The notes beneath the pieces are model-generated. The model searched no databases. It worked only from the letters and a program-made list of their open reading frames with translations, and was not told where the DNA came from. The translations under genes were made by a program, and so were the position numbers. From Billgrantia antri (lineage in GTDB: Bacteria; Pseudomonadota; Gammaproteobacteria; Pseudomonadales; Halomonadaceae): a stretch of 64,000 nt of DNA. Numbering within the stretch: the first letter of the stretch is position 1; the number at the start of each line of letters is the position of its first letter. Below are positions 29,713 to 38,462 of this stretch, piece after piece. The stretch covers positions 186,001 through 250,000 of the forward strand of contig NZ_JAHYCA010000007.1 of NCBI RefSeq assembly GCF_019430905.1, given 5' to 3'.

Positions 29713-29773
29713 CGTGTCTCCTCCTGCGGATAAGGCATTGCCGCCTACCGTACCGCGGGGAGCGCTAAGGGGC

Positions 29774-29779
29774 TACAAT
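29774..29779 (+). promoter_or_regulatory. -10-like element upstream of thiS
   Basis: TACAAT lies 38 bases before the thiS ATG, but I find no good -35 element at the usual spacing. I see no TPP riboswitch signature between it and thiS. Confidence 0.35.
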
Positions 29780-29816
29780 ATCGGCCCGCGACACTCGTCA
29801 ACGTGGAGAGCACGCC

Positions 29817-30017
29817 ATGCAGATTCAGCTAAACGGTGAGGCCCGAGACCTTGCCCCCGGTCTCACGCTGGCGCAGTTGATCGACAGCCTTGGTCTGAGC
29901 GGGCGGCGTATCGCCGTCGAGCGCAACGAGGAGATCGTGCCGAAGAGCGAGCACGAGACCACGTCCTTGACCGACGGCGACCGTATCGAGATCGTGCATG
30001 CCATCGGCGGCGGCTAG
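29817..30017 (+). CDS. thiS: Sulfur-carrier protein ThiS
   Basis: The 66-residue ubiquitin-like sulfur carrier ends in the required Gly-Gly (AIGGG end), which is adenylated by ThiF and converted to a thiocarboxylate that donates sulfur for the thiazole ring of thiamine. GTGGAGAG lies upstream of the ATG. It is followed 57 bases later by thiG, its functional partner. Confidence 0.96.
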   Translation: MQIQLNGEARDLAPGLTLAQLIDSLGLSGRRIAVERNEEIVPKSEHETTSLTDGDRIEIVHAIGGG

Positions 30018-30074
30018 AGGGGACTCCTCTCCCGCCCGTTCCTCCAGATTCCGCTACAGACACAGGCTCATGCG

Positions 30075-30869
30075 ATGACAGATTTCTATCAGGATCAACC
30101 GCTGCGGATTGCCGGCCACGCCTTCACCTCCCGCCTGCTGGTCGGTACTGGCAAGTACAAGGACTTCGACGAGACGGCCGATGCCATCGCCGCCTCCGGC
30201 GCCGAGGTGGTTACCTTTGCCGTGCGGCGTACCAACCTCGGCCAGGAGGCCGGTCCCAACCTGCTCGACGTGGTGCCGCCGGATCGTTTCACCCTGCTGC
30301 CCAACACGGCCGGCTGCTATACTGCCAAGGATGCCGTGCGCACCTGCAAGCTGGCCCGCGAGCTGCTTGATGGCCACAAGCTGGTCAAGCTCGAGGTGCT
30401 CGGCGACGACACGACCCTTTACCCCAACGTGGTCGAGACCCTCAAGGCGGCGGAAGAGCTGATCAAAGACGGCTTCGACGTGATGGTCTATACCAGCGAC
30501 GACCCCATCGTCGCCAAGGAGCTCGAGCGTCTGGGTTGCTGCGCGATCATGCCGTTGGGCTCGCTGATCGGCTCCGGCCATGGCATCCAGAACCCGCACA
30601 ACATCCGCCTGATAATCGACCAGGCGCAGGTGCCGGTGCTGGTGGATGCCGGGATCGGCACCGCTTCCGATGCCGCTATGGCCATGGAGCTGGGCTGCGA
30701 CGGCGTGCTGATGAACTCGGCCATTGCCCACGCGCATCAGCCCGTGCTGATGGCCAGCGCCATGAAGAAAGCCGTCGAGGCCGGACGCGAGGCCTTCCTC
30801 GCCGGTCGCATGCCGCGTCGTCAGACCGCCGAGCCCTCCTCGCCCTTTGCCGGCCGCATCAACGGCTGA
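30075..30869 (+). CDS. thiG: Thiazole synthase ThiG
   Basis: The 264-residue (beta/alpha)8 enzyme assembles the thiamine thiazole from 1-deoxyxylulose 5-phosphate, dehydroglycine and ThiS thiocarboxylate. The Schiff-base lysine is K105 in [10 protein letters not shown]. The phosphate-binding C-terminal blocks [29 protein letters not shown] are intact. Together with thiS it forms a short operon. thiD lies far downstream at about 50 kb on the other strand, and no thiC, thiE or thiF is present in the window. Confidence 0.97.
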   Translation: MTDFYQDQPLRIAGHAFTSRLLVGTGKYKDFDETADAIAASGAEVVTFAVRRTNLGQEAGPNLLDVVPPDRFTLLPNTAGCYTAKDAVRTCKLARELLDGHKLVKLEVLGDDTTLYPNVVETLKAAEELIKDGFDVMVYTSDDPIVAKELERLGCCAIMPLGSLIGSGHGIQNPHNIRLIIDQAQVPVLVDAGIGTASDAAMAMELGCDGVLMNSAIAHAHQPVLMASAMKKAVEAGREAFLAGRMPRRQTAEPSSPFAGRING

Positions 30870-30893
30870 ACCCACCGGAGCCACAACGAATCC

Positions 30894-31634
30894 ATGAGTG
30901 ACCCGCAACGCGATATTGCCACCACCGGCCCGGAAGGATCGGACGCCCCGCTGCATCGTCGCGGCATCAAGAGCTACGTGCTGCGTGCCGGGCGCATGAC
31001 CCAGGCCCAGACCCGCGGCCTGGACGAGGTCTGGCCGCGGCTGGGCCTGACCCTGGCCAACGGGCGGCAGGACCTCGACGCCCTGTTCGGGCGCCGGGCA
31101 CCGCGGGTGGTGGAGATCGGCTTTGGGATGGGCGCCTCGCTGATCGAGCAGGCCGAGACCCATCCCGATACCGATTTCATCGGTATCGAGGTGCACGCCC
31201 CGGGGGTGGGCAAGCTGCTCGACGAGGCCGACAAGCGTGGCCTGACCAACCTCCGCGTTTATCGCGAGGACGCCCTGGCCGTGCTCGAACAGTGCCTGCC
31301 GGAAGCCAGCCTCGACACCCTGCAGCTGTTCTTCCCCGACCCCTGGCCGAAGAAGAAGCACCACAAGCGGCGCATCGTGCAGCCCGCCTTCGTCGAGCTG
31401 ATTCGCACCCGCTTGAAGCTGGGCGGTAAGTTGCACATGGCCACCGACTGGCAGGCCTATGCCGAGTGGATGGCCGAGGTGATGGCGGCCGCGCCGGGCT
31501 ACGTCAACTCTGCGACCCCGGAGACGGCACCCTATGTGCCGCGGCCTGCGTTTCGTCCGCTGACCAAGTTCGAGGCGCGCGGCGAGCGTCTCGGTCACGG
31601 CGTGTGGGATCTGATCTTCGAACGTAGCGAATAG
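30894..31634 (+). CDS. trmB: tRNA (guanine-N7-)-methyltransferase TrmB
   Basis: The 246-residue SAM-dependent enzyme methylates G46 of tRNAs. It has the SAM motif [14 protein letters not shown] near residue 80, the acidic [11 protein letters not shown], and the conserved [18 protein letters not shown] catalytic block. It begins 24 bases after thiG, possibly cotranscribed. Its last 131 bases overlap the 3' end of the convergent EamA gene. Confidence 0.97.
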   Translation: MSDPQRDIATTGPEGSDAPLHRRGIKSYVLRAGRMTQAQTRGLDEVWPRLGLTLANGRQDLDALFGRRAPRVVEIGFGMGASLIEQAETHPDTDFIGIEVHAPGVGKLLDEADKRGLTNLRVYREDALAVLEQCLPEASLDTLQLFFPDPWPKKKHHKRRIVQPAFVELIRTRLKLGGKLHMATDWQAYAEWMAEVMAAAPGYVNSATPETAPYVPRPAFRPLTKFEARGERLGHGVWDLIFERSE

Positions 31635-32499
31635 CCAGGCCGGCGCCGCCGCCGGCCAGCACCATGCCGGCGATGCCTGTCGGGCCGAGACGTTCGCCGA
31701 ACATTGCCGCGGCCCACAGCAGCGTCACCCCCGGCGTCAGGTGTACCAGCGCCGAGGTCAGCGTGATGCCCAGCCGACGCAGGCTGGCGATGAAGAAGCC
31801 GTAGCCGCCCAGGCTCGACAGCACCACCAGCCAGGCGATGGCGGCGAGGAAAGGGGGCTCGCGCGTCGGCGCTGGCAGCTTTCCTCCCCCCGCTGCAAGC
31901 GCGGCCAGCAGGAAGATGCCCGCGGCCGCGAGCAACTGGGCCAGCAGCGCCGCCGATAGCGGCATGGCGGGTGCCTGGCGCACGGCCAGTACGCTGCCGA
32001 GCGTGACCGAGATCACCGACAGCAGCGGCAGCAGATAGGCCCACCACGGCGCGGCCAGCGGTTGCTGCATGTCGTCGGCCACGCACAGCGTCACGCCCAG
32101 GGTGGCGACGAGCATTCCCAGCCAGCCTCGCGGTAGTAGGCGCTCTCCCAGCAGGGGGCCTGCCAGTGCCGCCGCCAGCAGCGGCTGCAGGGCGGTGACG
32201 AGCGCCGTGACGCTGGCGCTGACGCCCAGGTCGATGGCCACGATCACGCCCAGCAAGTAGCCGCCCATGGTCAGGCTGCCGACCGCCATCTCACGTCGCA
32301 TGTCTCTCGCCCTCGGCGCTTCGCCGAGCCGCCATCGGCACCATAGCGCCACCAGCAGGGCGGCGAGCAAAAAGCGCCAGGCAAATAGCGCAAGCACTGG
32401 CGTATCCAATGCGCTGGCGAGTCGGCCGCCGACGAAGCCCGAACTCCAGCACACCACGAAGCCGACGGCGATCAATAGCGATAGGGCCTGATGTGGCAT
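31504..32499 (-). CDS. EamA/DMT family exporter
   Basis: The 331-residue product contains two EamA repeats of five spans each, beginning [15 protein letters not shown], where the CWSSGF block is a DMT hallmark. The substrate is not predictable; relatives export amino acids or metabolites. The hydrophilic tail after RYVRRSD is read antisense to trmB and is probably not functional. It is divergent from a LysR regulator gene, which may control it. Confidence 0.88.
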   Translation of the reverse strand: MPHQALSLLIAVGFVVCWSSGFVGGRLASALDTPVLALFAWRFLLAALLVALWCRWRLGEAPRARDMRREMAVGSLTMGGYLLGVIVAIDLGVSASVTALVTALQPLLAAALAGPLLGERLLPRGWLGMLVATLGVTLCVADDMQQPLAAPWWAYLLPLLSVISVTLGSVLAVRQAPAMPLSAALLAQLLAAAGIFLLAALAAGGGKLPAPTREPPFLAAIAWLVVLSSLGGYGFFIASLRRLGITLTSALVHLTPGVTLLWAAAMFGERLGPTGIAGMVLAGGGAGLAIRYVRRSDPTRRDRDARRAPRTWSADETQAAAHRVPSPGSQS

Positions 32500-32583
32500 T
32501 TTCCTACTCCTCGATGAGGGAGCTTGAGCTTGACCGCCATAGAGGCTTCAATGAAGCGATATTTGTTGCAGTCAGGGTTCAAT

Positions 32584-33489
32584 ATGGCTGAAGTCAGCTC
32601 GACGCTGGATCTCGAACTGCTGCGCAGCTTCCAGGCGGCGGCTCAGCTTGGCTCGCTGGCGGCGGCGGCCGAACAGCGGCACCGTACCGTGAGTGCCATC
32701 AGCATGCAGATCAAGCGCCTGGAGTCGCTGCTCGAAGCCCGCCTGCTGGAACGCGGGCCGCGCGGCGTGGTGCCTACCACCACGGGCGAGGCGCTGCTGC
32801 AGGAGACGCGCGAATTGCTGCGCATGCATGACGGGATCGTCGCCCGCTATGCCGGGCGCGGCCTGCGAGGCAAGGTACGCTTCGGCCTGCCCGAGGATTA
32901 CGCCCGCGAGCTGCTCGGCGACGTGTTGCCCGAGTTCACTTCGCGCCACCCCGAGGTGCTGCTGCAGGCAGTGACGGCCACCAGCGGTGAGCTGGCACGC
33001 CAGTTGGGGCGCGCGCGGCTGGACCTGGCGGTGGTGTTGGATCGCCCCATCGCGCTGCCAGGAGGCGAGCCGCTGTGGCGCACCAGGCCGGTATGGGCGG
33101 CGCCACGCATCGCCAACCTGACCGAGCGGGACAGCCTGCCGCTGGCCCTGCACGAGGTCGATTGCCCCTATCGGGCGTTGGCGACCGAGGCGCTGGAACG
33201 GCTCGGCAGGCCCTGGCACGCGGTGTTCACCAGCACCAGCATTCACGCCATCGAGCGGGCGGTAGAACGGGGCCTGGCGATCAGCGTGCTCGACCGCGAA
33301 CGTCTCACCCCGGCCATGCGCGAACTCGGCGAAGACGAAGGATTGCCCGTGCTGGGGCGCTGCGAAGCGCAGCTGCACTTCGCCCAATCCATCGAGCCTG
33401 GATCAAGACCTGCCGCCGAGGCCCTGGCCGAGCTATTGCGTGAACGCCTGCGTGGGCGCGGGCCCTGGCGCGGTGCAGGCTCAGGGTGA
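32584..33489 (+). CDS. LysR-type transcriptional regulator
   Basis: The 301-residue product has the LysR winged helix (LDLELLRSFQAAAQLGSLAAAAEQRHRTVSAISMQIKRLE) and an effector domain starting at GKVRFGLPEDYA. I prefer the ATG giving MAEVSSTLDLEL because it gives the standard family length and has AGGG 7 bases upstream; in-frame ATG 32551 or TTG 32524 would extend it. It is divergent from the EamA exporter, suggesting control of that gene. A repeat array follows its stop. Confidence 0.85.
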   Translation: MAEVSSTLDLELLRSFQAAAQLGSLAAAAEQRHRTVSAISMQIKRLESLLEARLLERGPRGVVPTTTGEALLQETRELLRMHDGIVARYAGRGLRGKVRFGLPEDYARELLGDVLPEFTSRHPEVLLQAVTATSGELARQLGRARLDLAVVLDRPIALPGGEPLWRTRPVWAAPRIANLTERDSLPLALHEVDCPYRALATEALERLGRPWHAVFTSTSIHAIERAVERGLAISVLDRERLTPAMRELGEDEGLPVLGRCEAQLHFAQSIEPGSRPAAEALAELLRERLRGRGPWRGAGSG

Positions 33490-33498
33490 GGAGAAGGC

Positions 33499-33845
33499 GC
33501 AGGCAAGACCTTGAATATGAAAAAAGCAGCAATGAGGGGGTGTTCTCTGTACAAGAATGCGCTGCCAGGGGAGGTGCAGGCAAGACCCTGAATTTGTATA
33601 AAGCAGCAATGAGGGGGTGTTCTCTGCACAAGAATGCGCTGCCAGGGGAGGTGCAGGCAAGACCCTGAATTTGTATAAAGCAGCAATGAGGGGTGTTCTC
33701 TGCACAAGAATGCGCTGCCAGGGGAGGTGCAGGCAAGACCCTGAATTTGTATAAAGCAGCAATGAGGGGATCTATTTTTTGCACAAAAAAAGCGCCTCCA
33801 GAGGAGGCGCAGGCAAGACCGTGACTAGCAATGAGGGGGAGAAAC
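33499..33845. repeat. 77-bp tandem repeat array, about 4.5 units
   Basis: Units begin at 33499, 33576, 33653, 33729 and 33809 with GCAGGCAAGACC, giving lengths of 77, 77, 76 and 80 bases and a partial last unit. Each carries AAAGCAGCAATGAGGGG and then TGCACAAGAATGCGCTGCC. The last unit's GCGCCTCC/GGAGGCGC hairpin is a perfect terminator, whereas the other units carry a wobble-paired version with no T run. The 77-base period is not a multiple of 3, so the array does not encode a consistent repeat protein. It fills most of the 469-base gap between the LysR and AEC genes. Confidence 0.9.
33785..33810 (-). terminator. Terminator of the AEC transporter gene, inside the repeat array
   Basis: On the minus strand, GCGCCTCC and GGAGGCGC form an 8-bp stem with a 3-base loop, followed by seven Ts. 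It lies about 150 bases past the AEC stop codon. Confidence 0.8.
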
Positions 33846-33908
33846 CATAGCGGGAAACTGGCGGTTCCCCTAATGGCCGTGGTGCCTCATCAACACCACG
33901 CCTTCAAT

Positions 33909-33927
33909 GTAAGCCATTCTCATTATC
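33909..33927. promoter_or_regulatory. Partial Fur-box-like sequence
   Basis: GTAAGCCATTCTCATTATC matches the 19-base Fur consensus at 12 positions, with the right half (TCATTATC) perfect. It sits between the repeat array and the 3' end of the AEC gene, where neither neighbour has its start. It may be a relic or chance; I list it with low confidence. Confidence 0.25.
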
Positions 33928-33958
33928 GATGTCAACACGAATGCGAATGTTTTTTATT

Positions 33959-34876
33959 TCAGCTTCCGGCCAGGTGTAGCCACAGGGGCAGGGTGGCCAT
34001 GGCCAGCAGCGTCTGGCCGGTAATGAGGGCGGCCATCAGTTCGGCGTCGCCGCCCAACTGGCGAGACAGGATGTAGGCCGAGGTGGCGGTTGGAAGGGCG
34101 GCGAACAGCAGAGCGACGTCGCGGCTAACGGCATCCAGCCCCAACAGAAGCGCCAAGGCGAACACCAGAGCGGGCATCAGTGCCAGCTTGACCAGGTTGG
34201 CAGCCCACACACCGCGGTCCACCCGCAGCAGTGCCTGAGGGCGCAGAGCGACACCCACCGCGACCAGACCCAGTGGAAGGGCGGCGCGACCCAGCAGCTC
34301 CACTGCGGAGCCGCTCCAGCCGGGTAGGCCGATGCCGGAGAGGTTGAGGCCGATGCCGGCCAGGCAGGCGAGGATCAGCGGGTTGCGCACCAGTGCCGCC
34401 AGACTCTTGCCCAGGCTCGAGGGGCCGAGCGTGCCGGCGGCTATGAAGCTGGCGACGCACAGCACATTGACCACCGGCACCATCAGCGCCACGGCCACCG
34501 CTGCCACCGTGGCGCCGGCCGACCCATGCAGGGCGGCGGCACCGGCCACGCCGACGTAGGTGTTGAAACGCAGCGCGCCCTGGAATACCGACGTGAAGGC
34601 CGCCGCCTCGAGTCCCAGCCGGCGCTGCGAGACCCACAGCAGGACGGAGAACGCGACCAGGCTGCCGAGCAGGGCGAGAGCCAGGCGGACCACCGGCACC
34701 TCGTCCACGTTGGCGGTCGCCAGGGTGGCCACCAGCATGGCAGGAAAGAGCAGGAAGTAGATGACCTTCTCGAGCTGCGCCCAGAAGTCACCGTCCGGCT
34801 GGCGCAGCCGACCTAGCGCGGCACCGAGCAGTATCAGCAGAAACAGGGGGCCCAGGGCATCGGCGACGCCTTGCAT
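33959..34876 (-). CDS. AEC (auxin efflux carrier-like) family transporter
   Basis: The 305-residue product has ten predicted spans and the AEC pattern: PLFLLILLGAALGRL at the start, KVIYFLLFPAMLVATL, GAALRFNTYVG-like central segment (QGALRFNTYVGVAGAAALHG) and the final block FAALPTATSAYILSRQLGGDAELMA. Family members transport malate, malonate or other small anions; the substrate is unknown. It is divergent from the 170-residue gene upstream of the SCO gene and is followed by a terminator within the repeat array. Confidence 0.9.
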   Translation of the reverse strand: MQGVADALGPLFLLILLGAALGRLRQPDGDFWAQLEKVIYFLLFPAMLVATLATANVDEVPVVRLALALLGSLVAFSVLLWVSQRRLGLEAAAFTSVFQGALRFNTYVGVAGAAALHGSAGATVAAVAVALMVPVVNVLCVASFIAAGTLGPSSLGKSLAALVRNPLILACLAGIGLNLSGIGLPGWSGSAVELLGRAALPLGLVAVGVALRPQALLRVDRGVWAANLVKLALMPALVFALALLLGLDAVSRDVALLFAALPTATSAYILSRQLGGDAELMAALITGQTLLAMATLPLWLHLAGS

Positions 34877-35004
34877 AGCGGTATCCTTCGTGGCGGTTGG
34901 CCATTAAATGAGCGTTAAACCCTGCGACAACGGTACACGCCTGGCCGGACGACAAATGCTGTTAAGCTTACCCTCCTATCCGATAAAGTGCTGCTCTTGC
35001 TGCC

Positions 35005-35517
35005 ATGTCCTCTCCCTCCCAGCCCGATACGGGCGAATCCCGTTTCCCGAGGTTGCGTCTGTTGATGCTGGTCACGCTGCTGACCCTTTGTGTGGCGCTC
35101 TGGTACTTGGCTGCACACCTGCTGCGCGGCGAAGCCGATGTCGATTGGCATGCCGCCACGTTGCCCTGCGATCTTCACCAGTCGGCCTGTACTGCCAGCC
35201 TTGGCGGGGGGCGCACGCTGACCCTGGATGTCGAGGCTTCGGGAAGGATACGGGCCCTGGAGCTGCTGCCGCTGACGGTTCGCGTGGATGGTATCGAGGT
35301 CGATGCGGCCAGCGTCGACTTCATCGGTCGCGACATGGACATGGGCTTGCATCGCTTTCCCCTGAGCAAGCAGGATAGTGGGCGTTTCGAGGGGGTCGGC
35401 CAGGTGCCGATCTGCACCGAGTCGGTCATGCCCTGGCAGGCACAGGTCGTGGTGGAAACCGCAGAGGGCCGGCTGGGAAGCCGGTTCGATTTCACAGTGG
35501 AGCGGAGTGTGCCATGA
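35005..35517 (+). CDS. Single-span membrane protein upstream of SCO, unknown function
   Basis: The 170-residue protein has one N-terminal span (about residues 18-40) and a periplasmic domain of about 120 residues with three cysteines (LPCDLHQSACTASLGGG and VPICTESVM). The SCO gene's ATG overlaps its stop by 4 bases (ATGA), so the two are co-translated. This coupling suggests a role with SCO in copper delivery or cytochrome oxidase assembly. I do not recognise a named family. Confidence 0.8.
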   Translation: MSSPSQPDTGESRFPRLRLLMLVTLLTLCVALWYLAAHLLRGEADVDWHAATLPCDLHQSACTASLGGGRTLTLDVEASGRIRALELLPLTVRVDGIEVDAASVDFIGRDMDMGLHRFPLSKQDSGRFEGVGQVPICTESVMPWQAQVVVETAEGRLGSRFDFTVERSVP

Positions 35518-36107
35518 AGCGGCAACGTATCTGGGGGGCAGTAGGCGCGCTGGTCGTGCTGGTGGCTGTCGGCGGGCTATTCGGCTACCAGCAGCTGCGG
35601 CAGGCCGGGAGCGATGGCCCGCAGGGTGGTCCGGTGGAATTGCCTTCTACCCAGGGGGAGTTCTCCCTGTCTCAGCTCGAGGACGACCAACTGGCCGTGC
35701 TGTTCTTCGGCTATACCCACTGTCCGGACGTCTGTCCGATGAGCATGGCAGTCATGCGCCAGGTGATGCAGGGGCTGGACGAGGAGCAGCGGCGCCGTGT
35801 GGTCCCGCTGCTGGTGTCGCTGGATCCCGAACGCGATACGCTGGAGCGCTTGGCCGAGTACGTGGGTTATTTCGGTGACAACTTCATCGGTGCCACCGGC
35901 AGTCAGGCGCAACTCGAGGAGCTGGCCGCGCGTTACGGGATCATCTGGCGGCGCGTGGAAACCCCCGACTCGGCGATGGAGTACACCATCGACCACAGCT
36001 CTTCCCTCTACTTGGTCGACCGCGATGGCACGATCCTGCAACGAGTGCTCTACTCGCCGACGCCGCACTCGTTGCGCGCAGCACTGGAGCAAGAGCTCGG
36101 CGGATAG
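35514..36107 (+). CDS. SCO1/SenC family copper chaperone
   Basis: The 197-residue membrane-anchored thioredoxin-fold protein has one N-terminal span, the copper-binding motif CPDVC with C70 and C74, and the distal ligand His161 in YTIDHSS. SCO proteins load CuA of cytochrome c oxidase or act as periplasmic redox or copper sensors. No oxidase genes are in the window. It is translationally coupled to the preceding membrane protein gene. Confidence 0.94.
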   Translation: MKRQRIWGAVGALVVLVAVGGLFGYQQLRQAGSDGPQGGPVELPSTQGEFSLSQLEDDQLAVLFFGYTHCPDVCPMSMAVMRQVMQGLDEEQRRRVVPLLVSLDPERDTLERLAEYVGYFGDNFIGATGSQAQLEELAARYGIIWRRVETPDSAMEYTIDHSSSLYLVDRDGTILQRVLYSPTPHSLRAALEQELGG

Positions 36108-36153
36108 GGAGGGTCGGGCGCTAGCCTCCTTATCGAGGCGTATGCGCCGTCTT

Positions 36154-37185
36154 CTACTCCTCCAGCGATTGTTCTAGCCGCTCGATCATGGCCATCAGCG
36201 CCTTCACCTGGGTCCCCTCGCGCGTGTCGTGGAGCGGATCGAGCTGCCAGGTGCTCTCGGCAAATCCCCACCAGTCCCAACAGCCCTGCGGGTTGGCGAG
36301 GCTGCTGCTGGCCTGGGGATAGAGCACGACACGGCGGTTGGCCTCGGCCCACTCGTTGAGTCCGCTATGACGTGCGAAAGCGTCGTCGAGCAGCTCCTCG
36401 GTCATGCCGCAGCCGTGCAGCGCCACGGTGAGTCGGCACCCTCCCGACTCACACGTCTCGGGAATCAGCACATAGCCGGCGTCGCCCAGGCCGCGCGCAT
36501 CGAACGGCGCCTGGTCGAAGCGCAGCAGCCGGGCCGTCGGCGCGTCGACGGGGGGCTCCAGCGTGCCGTGCAGCCAACTCAGTGCCTCGCCGGCAATGTC
36601 CATGCCGCAGGCCAGCATGTGCGTTCCCCCACCGTCGCTACATCGGGCCAGTCGACCGGGAGGGATTTGCGCATCGGCCTCGAGCGGCCAGCCGTGGCCG
36701 ACGCCAGGCGACTCGACCGCTTTCAACTGCTCCTCGGGATCGGCCAGCCAACCGGCCAGCTGCTCGGCCAGCGCCTTGCCGAGCGAGGGATCGATCACGC
36801 GATCCTCTCCGCCATGCCAGACGAAGGCCCGCAGCTCGGCGATGTCGCCGGCCTCGCCTACCAGCCCGCGTGCCTGGTAGTCGCGCAGGCGCACGTTCAA
36901 GGCGTCGAGATCGGGGCTGCCCCGGCGCAGCGACATGCACCGGCCGAGGGCCTGGCCCAGGCCGCCCTCGGCACAGCTCCATGGGCCGGCAGCGAGCACG
37001 GCCAAGCCCTGGAAGCGCTGTGGCCAGGCGACGGCCAGTTGGGTGGCCATGTAGCCGCCCGAAGAGACACCGATCACGCTGGTAGCATCAGGTGAGAGGG
37101 CGAGCTGGGGCAGCTCGGGCAGCCGTTCTTCGGCATTGGCCGCGAATGCCAGCAGCAGTCCGGCACTCAACAGAAGCGCTTTCAT
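36154..37185 (-). CDS. Secreted PHB-depolymerase-like esterase
   Basis: The 343-residue protein has a signal peptide (residues 1-18, AFAANA) and an alpha/beta hydrolase fold with the nucleophile elbow GVSSGGY (Ser41). A cysteine-containing block CESGGCRLTVALHGCGMTEELLDDAFARHSGLNEWA precedes a C-terminal YPQASSSLANPQGCWDWWGF block typical of extracellular poly(3-hydroxybutyrate) depolymerase or LpqC-like esterases. Possible substrates are polyhydroxyalkanoate oligomers or feruloyl esters. It starts 10 bases after the FKBP gene on the same strand, so they may be cotranscribed. Confidence 0.82.
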   Translation of the reverse strand: MKALLLSAGLLLAFAANAEERLPELPQLALSPDATSVIGVSSGGYMATQLAVAWPQRFQGLAVLAAGPWSCAEGGLGQALGRCMSLRRGSPDLDALNVRLRDYQARGLVGEAGDIAELRAFVWHGGEDRVIDPSLGKALAEQLAGWLADPEEQLKAVESPGVGHGWPLEADAQIPPGRLARCSDGGGTHMLACGMDIAGEALSWLHGTLEPPVDAPTARLLRFDQAPFDARGLGDAGYVLIPETCESGGCRLTVALHGCGMTEELLDDAFARHSGLNEWAEANRRVVLYPQASSSLANPQGCWDWWGFAESTWQLDPLHDTREGTQVKALMAMIERLEQSLEE

Positions 37186-37195
37186 TCGGCCGGTG

Positions 37196-37879
37196 TCACT
37201 CCACCACATCGAGGAGTTCGACGCGGAAGATGAGGGTCTCATTGGGACCGATGGGGCCCTGGCCTTGAGCGCCATAGCCCAGCTCCGGCGGAATGAACAG
37301 CATCCAGGTGTCCCCCACGCTCATCAGCTGCAGCGCTTCCTGCCAGCCCTCGATGACCTGGTCTACACGGAAGTTCAGCGGCTCACCGCGGTCGAAGGAG
37401 CTGTCGAACACGGTGCCGTCGACCAGCGTACCCTCGTAGTGCACCTCGACATGCGAGCTCGGTCCGGGACTTTCGCCATCGCCGCTTTCTATTACCTCGT
37501 ACTGAAGGCCCGAATCGGTGGTGGTGACCTCCTCGCGCTCAGCGTTCTCCTCCAGGAAGGCCTGGCCTTCTTCGAGGTTGCGCTCGGCCACTTCCTCGGC
37601 CTCGGCCTGGCGGGCGGCCAGTGCATCCTGCTGGAACTGGCTCAAGGTTTCGGCCATCTCATCTGCTTCCATGGCCAGCTCATTGCCCTCGATGAGATCG
37701 CGAATGGCGTCGGTGAAAGCTTCGATGTCGAGCTCGGGGTACTCCTGGGCGATGCTCTGGCCGTAGGCGACACCCAGGCTGTAGCTGAGACGTTCGTCCT
37801 CGGTTTCTGGTGCGGCCAGCGCGAACGGTACCGCGGCCACCAGGGCAACCAAGGAGGCGGAAGTCAGCAATCTTTTCAT
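37196..37879 (-). CDS. Periplasmic FKBP-type peptidyl-prolyl isomerase (FkpA/Mip-like)
   Basis: The 227-residue protein has a signal peptide (residues 1-22), an N-terminal helical dimerisation domain of FkpA type (DERLSYSLGVAYGQSI; long Glu/Ala-rich helix) and a C-terminal FKBP domain (VEVHYEGTLVDGTVFDSSFDRGEP; VIEGWQEALQLMSVGDTW; IPPELGYGAQG). It would fold periplasmic or outer-membrane proteins. It is followed at 10 bases by the esterase gene and lies 103 bases downstream of teaD on the same strand. Confidence 0.94.
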   Translation of the reverse strand: MKRLLTSASLVALVAAVPFALAAPETEDERLSYSLGVAYGQSIAQEYPELDIEAFTDAIRDLIEGNELAMEADEMAETLSQFQQDALAARQAEAEEVAERNLEEGQAFLEENAEREEVTTTDSGLQYEVIESGDGESPGPSSHVEVHYEGTLVDGTVFDSSFDRGEPLNFRVDQVIEGWQEALQLMSVGDTWMLFIPPELGYGAQGQGPIGPNETLIFRVELLDVVE

Positions 37880-37982
37880 GCAGAGTCCTATCGATCAGTC
37901 ATTGAGCGGCATGCAACAGTACTCGGACTCTATCAGGGCGGCGCCGGTTCCGCACTTGCCGCACGCTACGGGCCCGACGGGC

Positions 37983-38426
37983 TCATACCACCAGGGTCGG
38001 GCAATGGGCGGAGCCCGCGACCCGTTGAGCCACGCTGCCCAGCAGTAGGCCCTTCTCGCCGTTGGTGCCCTGGGCACCGATCACGATCAGGTCGCACTCC
38101 CGCTTGCGAGCGAAGCGCACGATGGTGCGCGAAGGGCGGCCGCCCTTGACGAAGGCGCGCAGCCGGGCCGGATCGGCGCCCAGCTCGACCGCCTCGCTCT
38201 TGGCGTGAACGGCGATCTCGGTGGCGTACTCCTTGAGGGCATCGTCGGGGATATCGAGCCTGTCCGGGCGTACCATGGAGAGCGAGGCCTCCAGCAGACT
38301 ATGGTGCTTGAACACGCACAGGATGTAGAGCTCGGCGCCGGTCAGCAGGTGCAGACCGACGGCTTTCTCCAGCGCCTTGAGGGCGCCCTTCGAACCATCC
38401 ACCGGAACCAGTATGCGATTGAACAT
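37983..38426 (-). CDS. teaD: Universal stress protein TeaD, regulator of the ectoine transporter
   Basis: The 147-residue UspA-family protein has the ATP-binding motif [22 protein letters not shown] near residues 114-135. It closes the tea operon, as in Halomonas elongata, where TeaD is an ATP-binding Usp that reduces ectoine uptake by TeaABC. The gap to teaC is 36 bases. The name rests on family plus exact operon position. Confidence 0.9.
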   Translation of the reverse strand: MFNRILVPVDGSKGALKALEKAVGLHLLTGAELYILCVFKHHSLLEASLSMVRPDRLDIPDDALKEYATEIAVHAKSEAVELGADPARLRAFVKGGRPSRTIVRFARKRECDLIVIGAQGTNGEKGLLLGSVAQRVAGSAHCPTLVV

Positions 38427-38462
38427 CTCAGCGACTCCTAAGGTAACAGTTCGGCCGCGCTA

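Noticed and set aside
29713..29816. TPP riboswitch before thiS-thiG
   Set aside because: The leader is short and lacks the CTGAGA and ACCTGAT core motifs of the thi-box.
33243..33784. Several minus-strand open frames through the repeat array giving a repeating LYKFRVLPAPPLAAHS peptide
   Set aside because: The 77-base period cycles through all three frames and the unit simply lacks stops on that strand. There is no ribosome site, and the frames overlap the LysR gene.
37895..38077. Small open frame between the FKBP and teaD genes
   Set aside because: Most of it is an out-of-frame shadow of teaD, and it has no ribosome site.
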